A DNA stretch of 17,091 bases from Brachionus koreanus (lineage: Eukaryota > Rotifera > Eurotatoria > Ploima > Brachionidae), in NCBI GenBank assembly GCA_016987375.1, contig PJRA01000005.1:269205-286295 (forward strand), read 5' to 3'. Every line of letters starts with the position of its first letter. Position 1 is the stretch's first letter. A model generated the notes under the pieces. The model had not been told where the DNA came from and did no database searches. It worked only from the letters and a program-made list of their open reading frames with translations. The translations under genes and the position numbers were made by a program. Positions 1 to 10,645 of the stretch are shown one piece after another.

Positions 1-982
1 GACACCTGAACTAAAGCATTTACATTTACCACCGGAACAAGTACCATTACATTGGCACGAAATCTCTATTTCAGTCAAATCCTTATCTCTTTTATTAGTT
101 TTTTTAGAGGCTTCTCTTAATGAAATTTTATTTGTAATTGCAGATAATTCAAAACCTAAGAGACCATAATACATTTCCAAATCGCAAGCACGTAGACAGT
201 CTTTTAATATTCCGTGCTCCGTTACTATCTCACAAAATTCTCCTTCGTTACTTACTCTACGAATTATACCAGGTAATCTTGGTAGATCACTACCACCCCT
301 GTCTATTCTTGGAATTAGAACACTTACCTTATCACCTACTACAAACTCAAGTGCTTTTCTTGCATTTTTTTGGATGCTTTTTCTTGATTATCACGAACAG
401 TATCACGAATCGGGACTTTAATGACTTGAACATCTTCTTGAGTGATTTGTACTGGCTCGAGAATAGCTGGTTGTGGGTCAGGGGATGAAGATTGAATAAA
501 TTGCTGATTGTCTTGTCCCATTAAGTTAGCAGTTGAAGTTAAATCGTTTCGTTCAATAATTCGTTCGATTTCTTCATTGTTTTCATTAACTATTTCTACA
601 ATTTGTTTTTCATTACCTAAATTAGGTTGAATATTGAAAACTACTTCATAAGGTGTACATTTCGTAGCTATTAATTAAATTAAGCAATTAACAAAGGTAA
701 AAAAATTATAATTAATTATAACTTACATGAACTTTGCTGTGTATTTAAATTAAATTGTATTTTTGGTATTAAAGCCACCCAATCATTCGTATTGNTTGTC
801 AGCTTGTAAGATTCCGGGTAAACCAAAAAGAGAAAATACATAGCGCTCTAAACCTTCGGCTACTTCTTCAGCACATTTATGCTCTTGTGCCCATAAAATA
901 TGAAACTTTGTAAAATGATCCATTACATTACATGATAAAAAATGATATTTTGAATTGGGAATCAATTCAAATTTTTTATAAA
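1..982 (-). pseudogene. Broken integrase gene of the KRBA2-like (Ginger/Gypsy-type) family, C-terminal part
   Basis: Reading leftward, the exon from about 982 to 796 follows a TATAG acceptor and encodes the start of an rve-type integrase core, with MDHFTKFH and then LPGILQADN, whose D is the second catalytic aspartate. At 795 is an unresolved base. Beyond it the frame changes and the next block (NDWVALIPKIQFNLN) belongs some 60-70 residues later in the family, so the stretch with the catalytic glutamate is missing. A 59-bp intron (668-726, GTAAGT...ATAG) restores the frame into CTPYEVVFNIQPN. A further shift lies in the T run at 365-371. After it come VGDKVSVLIPRIDRGGSDLP and a Cys-rich tail (CQCNGTCSGGKCKCF), open to the left edge. 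These motifs and their order match KRAB-A domain-containing 2-like proteins as I know them. The T-run shift could be a sequencing error; the missing core is less easily explained that way. Upstream exons were not found. Confidence 0.8.
668..726 (-). other. Inferred 59-bp spliceosomal intron in the integrase gene
   Basis: On the minus strand a GTAAGT donor follows TTCAT and an AATTAATAG acceptor precedes CTACGAA. Removing it joins a phase-1 codon (T|CT, Ser) and gives the continuous family motif SSTKCTPYEVVFN. Without removal the frame hits stops. The splice is inferred from sequence only. Confidence 0.75.
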
Positions 983-1384
983 CTATAAGCCTTTTTAAAA
1001 AGTTGAAATTTAAATGTTTGTTGATAAAAATAAAATTTTATTAAGTAGCTTTTAAAAAACTAAGCATAATTCTTAAAAAATTTTTATTAATTTTAAAAGA
1101 AATATGATACCGTCTTCGTCTTAAGGACGTGTTTAAGATCCTCTACGTCCATTGCGAGCCCACAGACATAATCATAAACAATAATAATAATGAAATGAAA
1201 AGTCAAAATAAAATTCAAATAAAATATAATTATAATAATTTTAGTTAATCATAATCATGATATTTTTGCATCTCCGTCAAGAACATATCTTATCGGTAGT
1301 TCAAATGTTGTGCGCAATCAATCTGAAAAACGAAATTAAACTCAATGTACAAGTTTATGTCCCTCATCATTCTCGTCAACAAGA

Positions 1385-1501
1385 TCCGGACTGTTATCAA
1401 TTTAAAAGTCTTCTATTTGCCATCCGCCAATAGTCCGGCGGACGCGCCTTCTAGGCGCATATCACAGTAAACTTCCTTTCGTCTTGGCAATAGAAGACTT
1501 T
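1385..1501. repeat. Nested inverted repeats forming a cloverleaf-like fold
   Basis: An outer stem pairs AAAGTCTTCTATTTGCCA (1405-1422) with TGGCAATAGAAGACTTT (1485-1501), with one bulged base. Inside lie TCCGCC/GGCGGA (1423-1428 with 1437-1442) and GCGCC/GGCGC around TTCTA (1444-1448 with 1454-1458). CCGGACT at 1386-1392 can alternatively pair with AGTCCGG at 1432-1438. It could be a structured RNA or a foldback element; nothing shows which. Confidence 0.65.
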
Positions 1502-1576
1502 ATTATAAATATAACTGTTTTTCTGCTGCCAAAACAGCTTTTGAAATTTTCTTTTATTAATTTAAAATAAAATCGA

Positions 1577-1603
1577 CTGACTCGTGGTCAAGCCACCGGT
1601 CAG
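1577..1603. repeat. Hairpin with two stacked stems
   Basis: CTGAC (1577-1581) pairs with GTCAG (1599-1603), and inside it GTGG (1584-1587) pairs with CCAC (1593-1596) around TCAAG. It lies in the same GC-richer patch as the nested hairpins about 80 bp to the left. Function unknown. Confidence 0.5.
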
Positions 1604-3110
1604 CCAACAAAGCGTCCTCTTTTCATGGCCGTCTAAGCTGGTTTAGATATGTCCAACAATTGATTTTTATTCACTAGTAATTATCCGTGTAGCTGATCAA
1701 CCTGAATCTTACTTTCTTTGAAGGTTCGTATCATCACTATTAGATTTTGAACCAATCTTGTACCTTTGTTTTTTCAAACACATCTGTTGCCTTTTTCTAT
1801 GCATATTTCACAATTTACTGTTGTTGTTTCTGATGGTACTTTTTTTCCAATAGTGACGCAACAGTACAAAATTAAAAATTTTTCTTTTATAGTTTTCACT
1901 TAATATTTTTTTTAGAATTAAATAAACAAAGAGTTTGACAGTTTGATTATTTTGAAGAGAATTCAATTCTGTTCAATTTGACATCTAATATGACTTAAAG
2001 TCTTAGAATTACCAAGATGCTAAAATCGATAAAAAACATCTAATTTTGTAAAAGACATAATAGTTTTGGAATTTTTTAAAATAAAAAAAAAGCACGCGCA
2101 ATACTGAAAAAAAAATTCTTTGTTCTTCACCGAAATATTCTTTATATTAAAAAGTTTTAAATTTTTCAATTAAATTTTATTTTAACAAAAGAGAATTTTT
2201 TTAATTAAATCAAATTTTTAAAATAGAAAGACCAATAAATGGTAATCTAATAGAAAAGTAAAACAAAACAGAAATTATCTTGGAATTCAGTTTAATGGCT
2301 TAGAAAAATTATTTGAGCTAAAATAGATTTGAAGCAATTTAGACAAGTAATTAAATCAGATCAGCAAAGTACTAGGAAAAATCGAGATGCATTTATGTTT
2401 GACTTAAAAAGCATAAATCTAATTTATTTGTTAAGACATGGGATTATTTTACTACAAAAAAATTCAACTTTTTACAACTGGCATTAAAAGCTTATTTAGG
2501 TGTTGAAATAATTGAAAATTTGATTAAAATTGCCTTCTTAATCTAGCCTTGCTAATAATCTTGAAATTTAATTAGTCATTTAATCTGGTATGATGTAAAA
2601 GCTGATTAAGATAGCCGAAATAAAATATGGCATGCTCATATTTCACTCAAACACATTGCGACACTAACTTCCCTTACACACAGGATTTAAAAGAAAAAAA
2701 AATCGAATAAAAATTTTATTGAAACAATTAAATAATTATAATAATTTTGGACAAAAAAAATAAATTAAAATTATTGAAAATATTTATCTAATCCGTTATC
2801 TTTTGGTTTCGAAATGGATTAAGAGAAAATTAGAAAAAAAAAGGAGATAAATGTTAAAATTAAACAAAATTTTAATAATCTATGATGTAATAGTGCTAAA
2901 TACAACGGACAACAACAAAAATATAAATTAGATTTTTTCTGAACATTTATTTCGCCATAATGCTCAGTACAGCATTTAACCATTAATCTAGTCTTTAGTT
3001 GTAAAAAAAAAATTAACAAATTACCTGGACAATAAAAGTTGATAGATTGATGCCCATAAATTTTTAGCTTTATTTTTTTATTTTTTTTTTTTTTGTTGAA
3101 ATTTTTTTCT

Positions 3111-3116
3111 TTTATT
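3111..3116 (-). terminator. Poly(A) signal of the calmodulin gene
   Basis: The minus strand reads AATAAA here, about 55 bases after the calmodulin stop codon and followed by AT-rich sequence. Position and exact hexamer fit a polyadenylation signal. Confidence 0.75.
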
Positions 3117-3121
3117 ATTTA

Positions 3122-3685
<564 letters not shown>

Positions 3686-3703
3686 TTATTTTTTCTTTTC
3701 TCA

Positions 3704-3705
3704 CT
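3704..3705 (-). promoter_or_regulatory. Possible 3' splice site in the calmodulin 5' leader
   Basis: On the minus strand a T run ending in AG (AATTTTTTTAG) lies 27 bases before the calmodulin ATG. It could be the acceptor of a 5' UTR intron, or a trans-splicing acceptor if the organism adds a spliced leader. No matching donor was identified. Confidence 0.35.
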
Positions 3706-6262
3706 AAAAAAATTAACTATCTAAAATAAAATATTTTTCAAAAAAATTCATTTTTAAATAGATTTAGGAAAAAATTAATTTTTGACAATTTTTCGCTCAC
3801 AAGTCACACAACGAGCCATGGATAAACCAAATGCATGGCTCTAAATTGAATATTACCACTGAGACCCGGCTTTTTCTTAGAAATAACGAGCTTTTTTCGT
3901 TTCTTTTCGAAACGAGAAAAAAAAATATCAAAGAAAATTTCTCTATGCGCTTTAAATAACACAAATTTCTAATTGAGCTAGAGCTTTTTGTTCTCTATGT
4001 AGTAATTTTTGAGGTAGGATGAAGTGAGCGCCTCGTGAATAATCGAACATAAATTATCTGCCTTTTTAAATCATGTTGCAATTGCAACATTTCGAGCCTA
4101 GACCAATCGGATTAAAGAGCGACTCTGGTTGCTAAAACAAAAATTAGAAGGACTCTCAGCCGATTTGGCTTGCTAGGTTAATATCCCTAGGTTAATGGTC
4201 GTTAATGGCAACAACAAAAAAAACAAATTTGTTTAGATAAGTGAGACTTATTTAGCTGGGTTTAAATCAAACGATTGGCTTCGAAATCTGAGTGCTGCAA
4301 TGCAACAAATACTAAACAATTAAATTGTCATTAGAAAAGTATTTTTTTCATTATTATTATTATGCAAATTGACTTTAAAATTTAGTACGGAAATTGGCAT
4401 TTTTACCTAAAAAAAAAATTTTTTTTTTCCAAATACGAAAAAAACTAGTCTATATTTTTATTGATAAAAAAAATTTTTTTTTTTCAATTTTGAGATAATT
4501 TATTTTTTAATAGTTTAGATTAAGCTATGAAAAAAAAATGAAAAATTTTTAATTTAATTTTTAGAAAAAAAAAATTGAAAATTATTTAGACATTCTTGAC
4601 AGACTAGAGCGGATTAGAGGGCACGCATTATCACAATAGTTAATCATTATGATTAATGATCAAATTTCTAAGAATAAATTCGATTTATTGATTGTTGAGA
4701 AAAAAATCTGAACAAGAAAAATGAAAATATGAAATTTCTAAGTAAATTAATTATTAAAATGGAACTAAAGTTTGGCGCAATTGATAATAATGGCACGCAC
4801 AGAGCATTAATGTGTGATCAATTTTCCCACTTATCCTTATTTCTTACTGATAATTAATCCAATTACAAACTAGCACAATTTCCAGAAAATTAGTTCGAAA
4901 TTTTGCCAAAGCTCTTGTCACATAAATCTAGCCTGAGCAGTGACGGAAAAAGCGTCTTGTCTAGCACAAAGTTTAATTTCTTATTCCTGCAACTGGAACA
5001 AATTTAATAAATGTTTATTAATAAATAAATTTTCTGCTCGCTTTAGTTTTTTTGTATGTCAAGTTCATTTTTTTTTGGTAATTTTGCGATCTCAGATGAA
5101 TTGGTGCAATTAATCAACATTTATTCAACATTTATTTAATTGAATTTATTGAATAAAATTTTTTAACTTTAATTATACTTATCGGTAATATTCCCCGAGC
5201 AATACTGAATTTATGTAGGAAAATTTAAATTTTTCTGAATTTTACAATAAGCAAGCAAATATAAAATAAATAAAAAAAAAGATAAGTAGTTTAGTATTTA
5301 TCTTGGATGTTTAAGTGCGTATAAATGAGCTAAACATTGCATCGAAATAATTAATTATTTTTCTCTTTTAATTTATTTAATTCATAGCTTCCTGTCTTTT
5401 TTTTGACAATACAAATTCCTTTAATTTATTCTCTTGAATGCCATCAATTACTAAAATATATTGAATAATCAACAAACAATTTTCCGCTAATACACCAAAT
5501 TGAAATAAAGTGAAACAAAATTGAATTTGAAAAAATTAAGATAATTTGTTTATTAATTCAATTTAAATATACCCCATGGTTTTCAAAATTTTGTTGCTCC
5601 TAAAATCACTTGCTAATATGCATATAGCTATAAATAAATTTGATGAAGCTGGTTTCATCTTTATAGAATTGAAATTTTCAAGAAATTCAAGCCGCTTTCG
5701 AAAAAAAAAATAAAATCAAAATTAAAAATTTTTTTTTATATTTTAAATTAATGTTAAGACCCGAGTCTTGACACTTGTCCTTATTATATTTGTTAACTTA
5801 ACTCCCGTTTGAATCACTAACATTTGTTAATTTACTAAATAATCGATTATGTTTTCTAATTAAATTGGAATCAATAAGATATTTTTAAAGTCTTTTTTAT
5901 TTATTGATCCCATACAAGAAGTATAAACAGGCTTCTATATTAAAAATTTTAAAAAAATGAAAAATAAAATAAAATTTAATCATTTTTGAAGAAATAAACA
6001 TTGTTAAATTGATATCAAATTTTTTGAGTTTTTCACTAACTCAACATAGATCAATTTGATGTTGAAAATTGTAAATCGAAAGCTTGAATGTTCAGCACCG
6101 ACCTTATCAATCTTGATTTAAAAAAACCCAAGCGTTTTCTCTACATTATTTTTTTTGGCATTGGTTTAATCAAATTCTCGCAATTCCTTAAATTAAAGCT
6201 TAAATTTATCGAGTCATTTTTTGTTAGTCTTTTTAATTCTCAGACGAGTTATGATAGAAGAG
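3706..6262. other. Long non-coding region, proximal part likely calmodulin upstream sequence
   Basis: No coding region is supported. The part nearest calmodulin (about 3780-4320) is richer in complex sequence and holds an 8-bp inverted repeat (GAGCCATG, 3813-3820 with 3834-3841), an 18-bp palindrome at 4073-4090, a CCAAT box on the plus strand (4103-4107) and one on the minus strand (4274-4278). From about 4330 on it is mostly simple AT sequence, with long A-then-T tracts near 4410-4430 and 4466-4485. A small open frame at 6088-6273 has no recognisable features. Confidence 0.5.
4073..4090. promoter_or_regulatory. 18-bp perfect palindrome upstream of calmodulin
   Basis: ATGTTGCAATTGCAACAT reads the same on both strands and lies about 400 bp upstream of the calmodulin start codon, 12 bp from a CCAAT box. 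Such symmetry would suit a dimeric DNA-binding protein. There is no other evidence of function. Confidence 0.35.
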
Positions 6263-6520
6263 GGCATTGTTAATTTTGGAACAAAAAACAAAAACAAAAA
6301 TTTAAAATTAAAAAAACTGTTTTTCTAGGGCCTTAAAAATCGTTCTGCAAAATCTATCAGCTGATACAACGTATGTATCACTCAAATTTAGTCCGTGCAA
6401 AATCTGTGCAATTTAATTTTAATATTTTGTTAAATCATATACTTTTTGCACCATTGCAGAGTCATTTCACAGACTAAATTTGGGTGAATTTGGTATGTTG
6501 AATATTGGCCATATTTTTCC
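6263..6520. mobile_element. Degraded foldback element related to the MITE at 13475
   Basis: The left end starts GGCATTGTTAATTTTGGAAC, close to the terminal repeat of the 13475 element. About 98 bp in, CTGATACAACGTATGTATCA resembles CTGATACATAGTTTGTGTCA of that copy. It has its own inner inverted repeat: 6378-6397 against 6468-6487, 17 of 20 matching. No right terminal repeat was found, so the right boundary is only approximate and this copy is probably decayed or truncated. Confidence 0.5.
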
Positions 6521-6736
6521 AAAAAAGTTTTTAACATCATAAAAGGCAAGTAAATGGTAAGTGACAATTTCAAGCTGTCCGGAGTCTTCCCCTAAGTAAT
6601 AAATATATATAAATATTTAAAAATCTTTCCCTTCTTTTAGTAAATTCATATGTCATTTTAAACCTCAATGATATTTTTTTTGTCTTTTTTTTGTAAGATT
6701 TTGTTGCAGATTTTATTCTAGCTAATTTAATAATAC
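6521..6736. other. Short AT-rich spacer before the tandem array
   Basis: AT-rich sequence between the foldback element and the first array unit. No gene, RNA or repeat was recognised. Confidence 0.5.
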
Positions 6737-7993
6737 CCAGACTCTCCCAGTCGGGCCCAAGGCCCTCCTTCCATAAATTTAAACTTTTCTTTTTTTGTTT
6801 TTATGTTTGGACTTTTATTTTGCTTTAATATTGAATATTTTTATTAAATTAAAATATTTTAGGAAATAACAGAAGAGTTTATGGTAAACGCCTAATTTTT
6901 TTTTCTTATTTTCTAAAAAGTTTAGATTTTATTCTTAAATTTTTAAATATTTATTAAATTTCTTTTTAAAAACCTTATTTTCATCTCTTCAAACATTTCT
7001 TTTAATTTAAATTATATAAAAATTTCCTTTTTTTAATTGTAACACGGGCATCCTTAAAATTGCAAGCAATTTTAAGTCTGCCCTTATATTTTATTTATTA
7101 AATCCTAAAAACTTAGATGCAGCTTCGCTGCTGAACACAGTGCTCGCCTGCGGCTCGCAAATTTTGGCCCAAAGTTTTTTATCATAGCTCGGCTTCGCCT
7201 CGCCTAGTGTTTTATTTTAATTTCTAAGCTCACTCGGCTTCGCCTCGCTCGCCGTGTTTAATAAATTTAATGGAATTTTTTATTTTTTTCCATTTTGTTT
7301 AAAGGTTTTGACTAAGTTAAAGTTTAATCTTAATTTATAGTGGTTTTTTACAATTTTTGCAGAGAAAAGGCAACCAAACTGTCTATAATATGTTCAGGTA
7401 GATTTCGCTTAATGCAAGCTATCGAATGATACCCAATTTTTCCTATTTAAATTACTTTTGAGTAAGATAAAACTCTTAAAAAACACAATTGCAAAAATTA
7501 GCAACTTTAAGGCTTCATAGAAGATCAAAAAAGATACCAATTATCAAAAGTAAACATATATTTAGATAGATCTCGTCGAGATCTGCAAAATGATACCCAT
7601 TATGTCCAAATCGGTGACAATTTTTTTTTCAAACTTGATTTTTTGGGCCTTTTTAGCCCTTTTTCACCCTTAATTTAAAGGCATAAGACAAAACAAATGA
7701 CACCACGTTTTGTTTGGCAACATTACCTACATAACGGTATACAACATGTCCGTGAAAAACCCGTTTGAAAAAATCACATTTTCCGCCATTTTGACCGAAA
7801 AAAAAGACAATTTTTGGACGCTCATAGTTCAGCGAGGAATACATAAATGTATCGTTACTCAAGTGCGGGCACCCCTTTGGTCTCTTCTCTTTCATTAAAG
7901 ACCGTTTTTGTGTGATGAGGACGCGCGGACGCATAGATCCTGTCTGTATACGAAAGGTCCATTTTTGTTTCTTGTCAATTTAAATAAGTATAA
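6737..7993. repeat. Tandem array unit 1 (1257 bp)
   Basis: Begins CCAGACTCTCCCAGTCGGGC and ends in AAATAAGTATA before the next copy. In order it holds GACT/AGTC and GGGCC/GGCCC hairpins (6740-6765), a 38-nt hairpin (7046-7083), GCAGC-TTC-GCTGC (7119-7131), three GC hairpins with TC/TC internal loops (7141-7159, 7187-7203, 7233-7247), and two TGATACCCA sites (7427 and 7591). The second site is preceded by AGATCTCGTCGAGATCT (7568-7584). Positions 6861-7630 are almost identical to unit 3 at a constant offset of 2652. Frames open on both strands near 7650-7930 are judged non-coding. Confidence 0.93.
7046..7083. repeat. Invariant 38-nt hairpin of the array units (first copy)
   Basis: GGGCA pairs with TGCCC outside and CTTAAAATTGC with GCAATTTTAAG inside, separated by a TC/TC internal loop and closed by AA. 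The same 38 nt occur without change at 8301-8338, 9698-9735 and 10956-10993, although flanking sequence has diverged, most clearly in unit 2. Confidence 0.9.
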
Positions 7994-9407
7994 CCAGACT
8001 CTCCCAGTCGGGCCCAAGGCCCTCCTTCCATAAATTTAAACTTGTCTTTTTTTGTTTTTAAATTAGGACTTTTATTTTGCTTTAATATTGAATATTTTTA
8101 TTAAATTAAAATATTTTAGGAAATAACAGAAGAGTTTATGGTAAACGCCTAATTTTTTTTTCTTATTATCTCAAAAGTTAAAGGATTCTTAATTATTTAA
8201 ATATTTATTTAATTTTTTTTTAAAGAGCCTTATTTACATCTCTCCTAACATTTCTTTTTATTTTAATGATATAGAATTTAACCTTTTTGAATTGTTATAC
8301 GGGCATCCTTAAAATTGCAAGCAATTTTAAGTCTGCCCTATATGTAATATTCATTCTTTAATAGAAGAGAAAAAATGTTTTTTTGGATTCTTTTTTGATT
8401 TATTTAGAATTAAAGGAAATCTTTTTTTTCTAAAATCTAATTGATTATCTTTTTTAATATTAACTACAAAGTTTTATAATTTAAAATTTAAATTTATAAT
8501 TTTTAAATTCCGAATAGATGCAGCTTCGCTGCATTAACGATGCTCGCCTTTGGCTCGCAGTGATGGCCCTCAGGTACCGCTCGTTTTTGTCGAAGCTCGG
8601 CTTCGCCTCGCTTCGAATTCTCTTTTATTTTTCTTTATTTGTTGAGATAATATTTTGATAGATTGGTGCATACTCAGTTTAACCTCTTTTTTTCATATTT
8701 TACTTTCTAACATAAAAAAAATTGAGGAAAAAAAGCTTAATTTCAAATTTGAAATCGTTTTCTTACATTTTATTACTAAAAAAGCTTACTTGAAAATTTT
8801 TATCCTAAAAATGGCTTTTTTTCTGCATAATTATGTGTCAATGACTATTGATCAAGTCAAAAAGTATTTTAATTTGTAGATCTCATTGAGACCTATCGAT
8901 CGATACCCAATTTTACCATTTTATTTGCTAAATGGCTCATAAATATTTTACCAAAGTAGCCGTTCCTCGAAAAGTCAACTTTAAGACCTGACAAAAAACT
9001 AAAATGATACCCATTATGTCTCAATTGGTGACAATTTTTTTTTTAAAGTTGATTTTTTGGGCCTTTTTAGCCCTTTTTCACCCTTAATTTAAAGGCGTAA
9101 GACAAAAAAATTCACACCACGTTTTGTTTGGTAAAATTACCTACAAAACGGTATATAACATGTGCGGGAAAAACCCGTTTGAAAAAATCACATTTTCCAC
9201 CATTTTGACCGAAAAAAAAGACAATTTTTGGACGCTCATAGATCAGCGAGGAATACATAAATGTATCGTTACTCAGTTGCGGGCACCCCTTCGGTCTCTT
9301 CTCTTTCATTTAAGACCGATTTTGTGTGCTTACGATGCGCGGACGCATAGATCCTGTCTGTATACGAAAGGTCCATTTTTGTTTCTTGTCAATTTAAATA
9401 AGTATAA
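7994..9407. repeat. Tandem array unit 2 (1414 bp)
   Basis: Same start, 38-nt hairpin (8301-8338) and hairpin order as unit 1, but the middle (about 8340-8520 and 8620-8880) is diverged. The hairpin at 8541-8559 keeps its stems but has a TTT loop. The one at 8590-8616 has a longer outer stem, TCGAAGC with GCTTCGA. The third TC/TC hairpin is absent. The two GATACCCA sites (8902 and 9006) are only about 104 bp apart, against 164-165 in the other units. Positions 9001-9309 match unit 4 almost perfectly at an offset of 2630, whereas the last 100 bp match unit 3. Confidence 0.92.
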
Positions 9408-10645
9408 CCAGACTCTCCCAGTCGGGCCCAAGGCCCTCCTTCCATAAATTTAAACTTTAATTTTTTTGTTTTTAAATTTGGACTGAATATTTTTTTTAAA
9501 TTAAAATATTTTAGGAAATAACAGAAGAGTTTATGGTAAACGCCTAATTTTTTTTTCTTATTTTCTAAAAAGTTTAGATTTTATTCTTAAATTTTTAAAT
9601 ATTTATTAAATTTCTTTTTAAAAACCTTATTTTCATCTCTTCAAACATTTCTTTTAATTTAAATTATATAAAAATTTCCTTTTTTTAATTGTAACACGGG
9701 CATCCTTAAAATTGCAAGCAATTTTAAGTCTGCCCTTATATTTTATTTATTAAATCCTAAAAACTTAGATGCAGCTTCGCTGCTGAACACAGTGCTCGCC
9801 TGCGGCTCGCAAATTTTGGCCCAAAGTTTTTTATCATAGCTCGGCTTCGCCTCGCCTAGTGTTTTATTTTAATTTCTAAGCTCACTCGGCTTCGCCTCGC
9901 TCGCCGTGTTTAATAAATTTAATGGAATTTTTTATTTTTTTCCATTTTGTTTAAAGGTTTTGACTAAGTTAAAGTTTAATCTTAATTTATAGTGGTTTTT
10001 TACAATTTTTGCAGAGAAAAGGCAACCAAACTGTCTATAATATGTTCAGGTAGATTTCGCTTAATGCAAGCTATCGAATGATACCCAATTTTTCCTATTT
10101 AAATTACTTTTGAGTAAGATAAGACTCTTAAAAAACACAATTCCAAAAATTAGCAACTTTAAGGCTTCATAGAAGATCAAAAAAGATACCAATTATCAAA
10201 AGTAAACATATATTTAGATAGATCTCGTCGAGATCTGCAAAATGATACCCATTATGTCCAAATCGGTGACAATTTTTTTTTCAAAGTTCATTTTTTTGGC
10301 CTTTAAACCCCTTTTTCCCACTCTTTTAAAAGTCATAAGACAAAACTTATGTCACCACGTTTTGTTTGGCATCATTACCTACAAAATGGTATACATATTG
10401 TCCAAGTAACACCTTTCTGAAAAAATCACATTTTCAGCCATTTTGACCGAAAAATAAGACAATTTTTAAACGCTCATAGTTAAGCAAAGAATACATAAAT
10501 GTATCGTTACTCAGTTGCGGGCACCCCTTCGGTCCTTCCTCTTTAATTCAAGACCGATTTTGTGTGCTTACGATGCGCGGACGCATAGATCCTGTCTGTA
10601 TACGAAAGGTCCATTTTTGTTTCTTGTCAATTTAAATAAGTATAA
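9408..10645. repeat. Tandem array unit 3 (1238 bp)
   Basis: A near copy of unit 1 from 9513 to about 10282, differing there at only a few bases. It carries a roughly 19-bp deletion just before that block. Hairpins lie at 9698-9735, 9771-9783, 9793-9811, 9839-9855 and 9885-9899, and TGATACCCA sites at 10079 and 10243. After about 10285 it diverges from unit 1, and its last 100 bp match unit 2. Confidence 0.93.

Larger units (their letters stand above)
983..3110. other. Non-coding AT-rich stretch with a GC-richer hairpin patch
   Basis: No coding region could be supported here. From about 1130 to 1660 the base composition rises and several inverted repeats cluster; the rest is simple AT-rich sequence with A and T runs. 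A short minus-strand open stretch at 1774-1863 contains five cysteines but ends at a stop and matches no family I can name. Missing upstream exons of the integrase gene could lie here but were not recognised. Confidence 0.6.

Noticed and set aside
138..488. Plus-strand open frame of 116 codons
   Set aside because: It lies opposite the integrase coding blocks, which carry clear family motifs on the minus strand.
1130..1610. Hammerhead-type ribozyme in the hairpin patch
   Set aside because: No CTGANGA plus GAAA core was found on either strand.
1774..1863. Minus-strand 29-codon stretch with five cysteines, including CEIC
   Set aside because: Too short, ends at a stop, and no zinc-finger family could be named.
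2819..3019. Minus-strand open frame with a hydrophobic C-terminal half
   Set aside because: Low-complexity AT-rich sequence just downstream of calmodulin, with no family signature.
6088..6273. Plus-strand open frame of 61 codons
   Set aside because: AT-driven composition, overlaps the left end of the foldback element, no recognisable domain.
7653..7934. Minus-strand open frame of 93 codons, partly repeated in units 2 (9112-9309) and 4 (11742-11978)
   Set aside because: Differences between copies are mostly amino-acid changing, unit 3 is broken, and the opposite strand is open too. It looks like repeat sequence with few stops, not a gene.
8655..8879. Plus-strand open frame in array unit 2
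   Set aside because: Phe/Lys/Ile-rich translation of AT sequence, absent from the other units.
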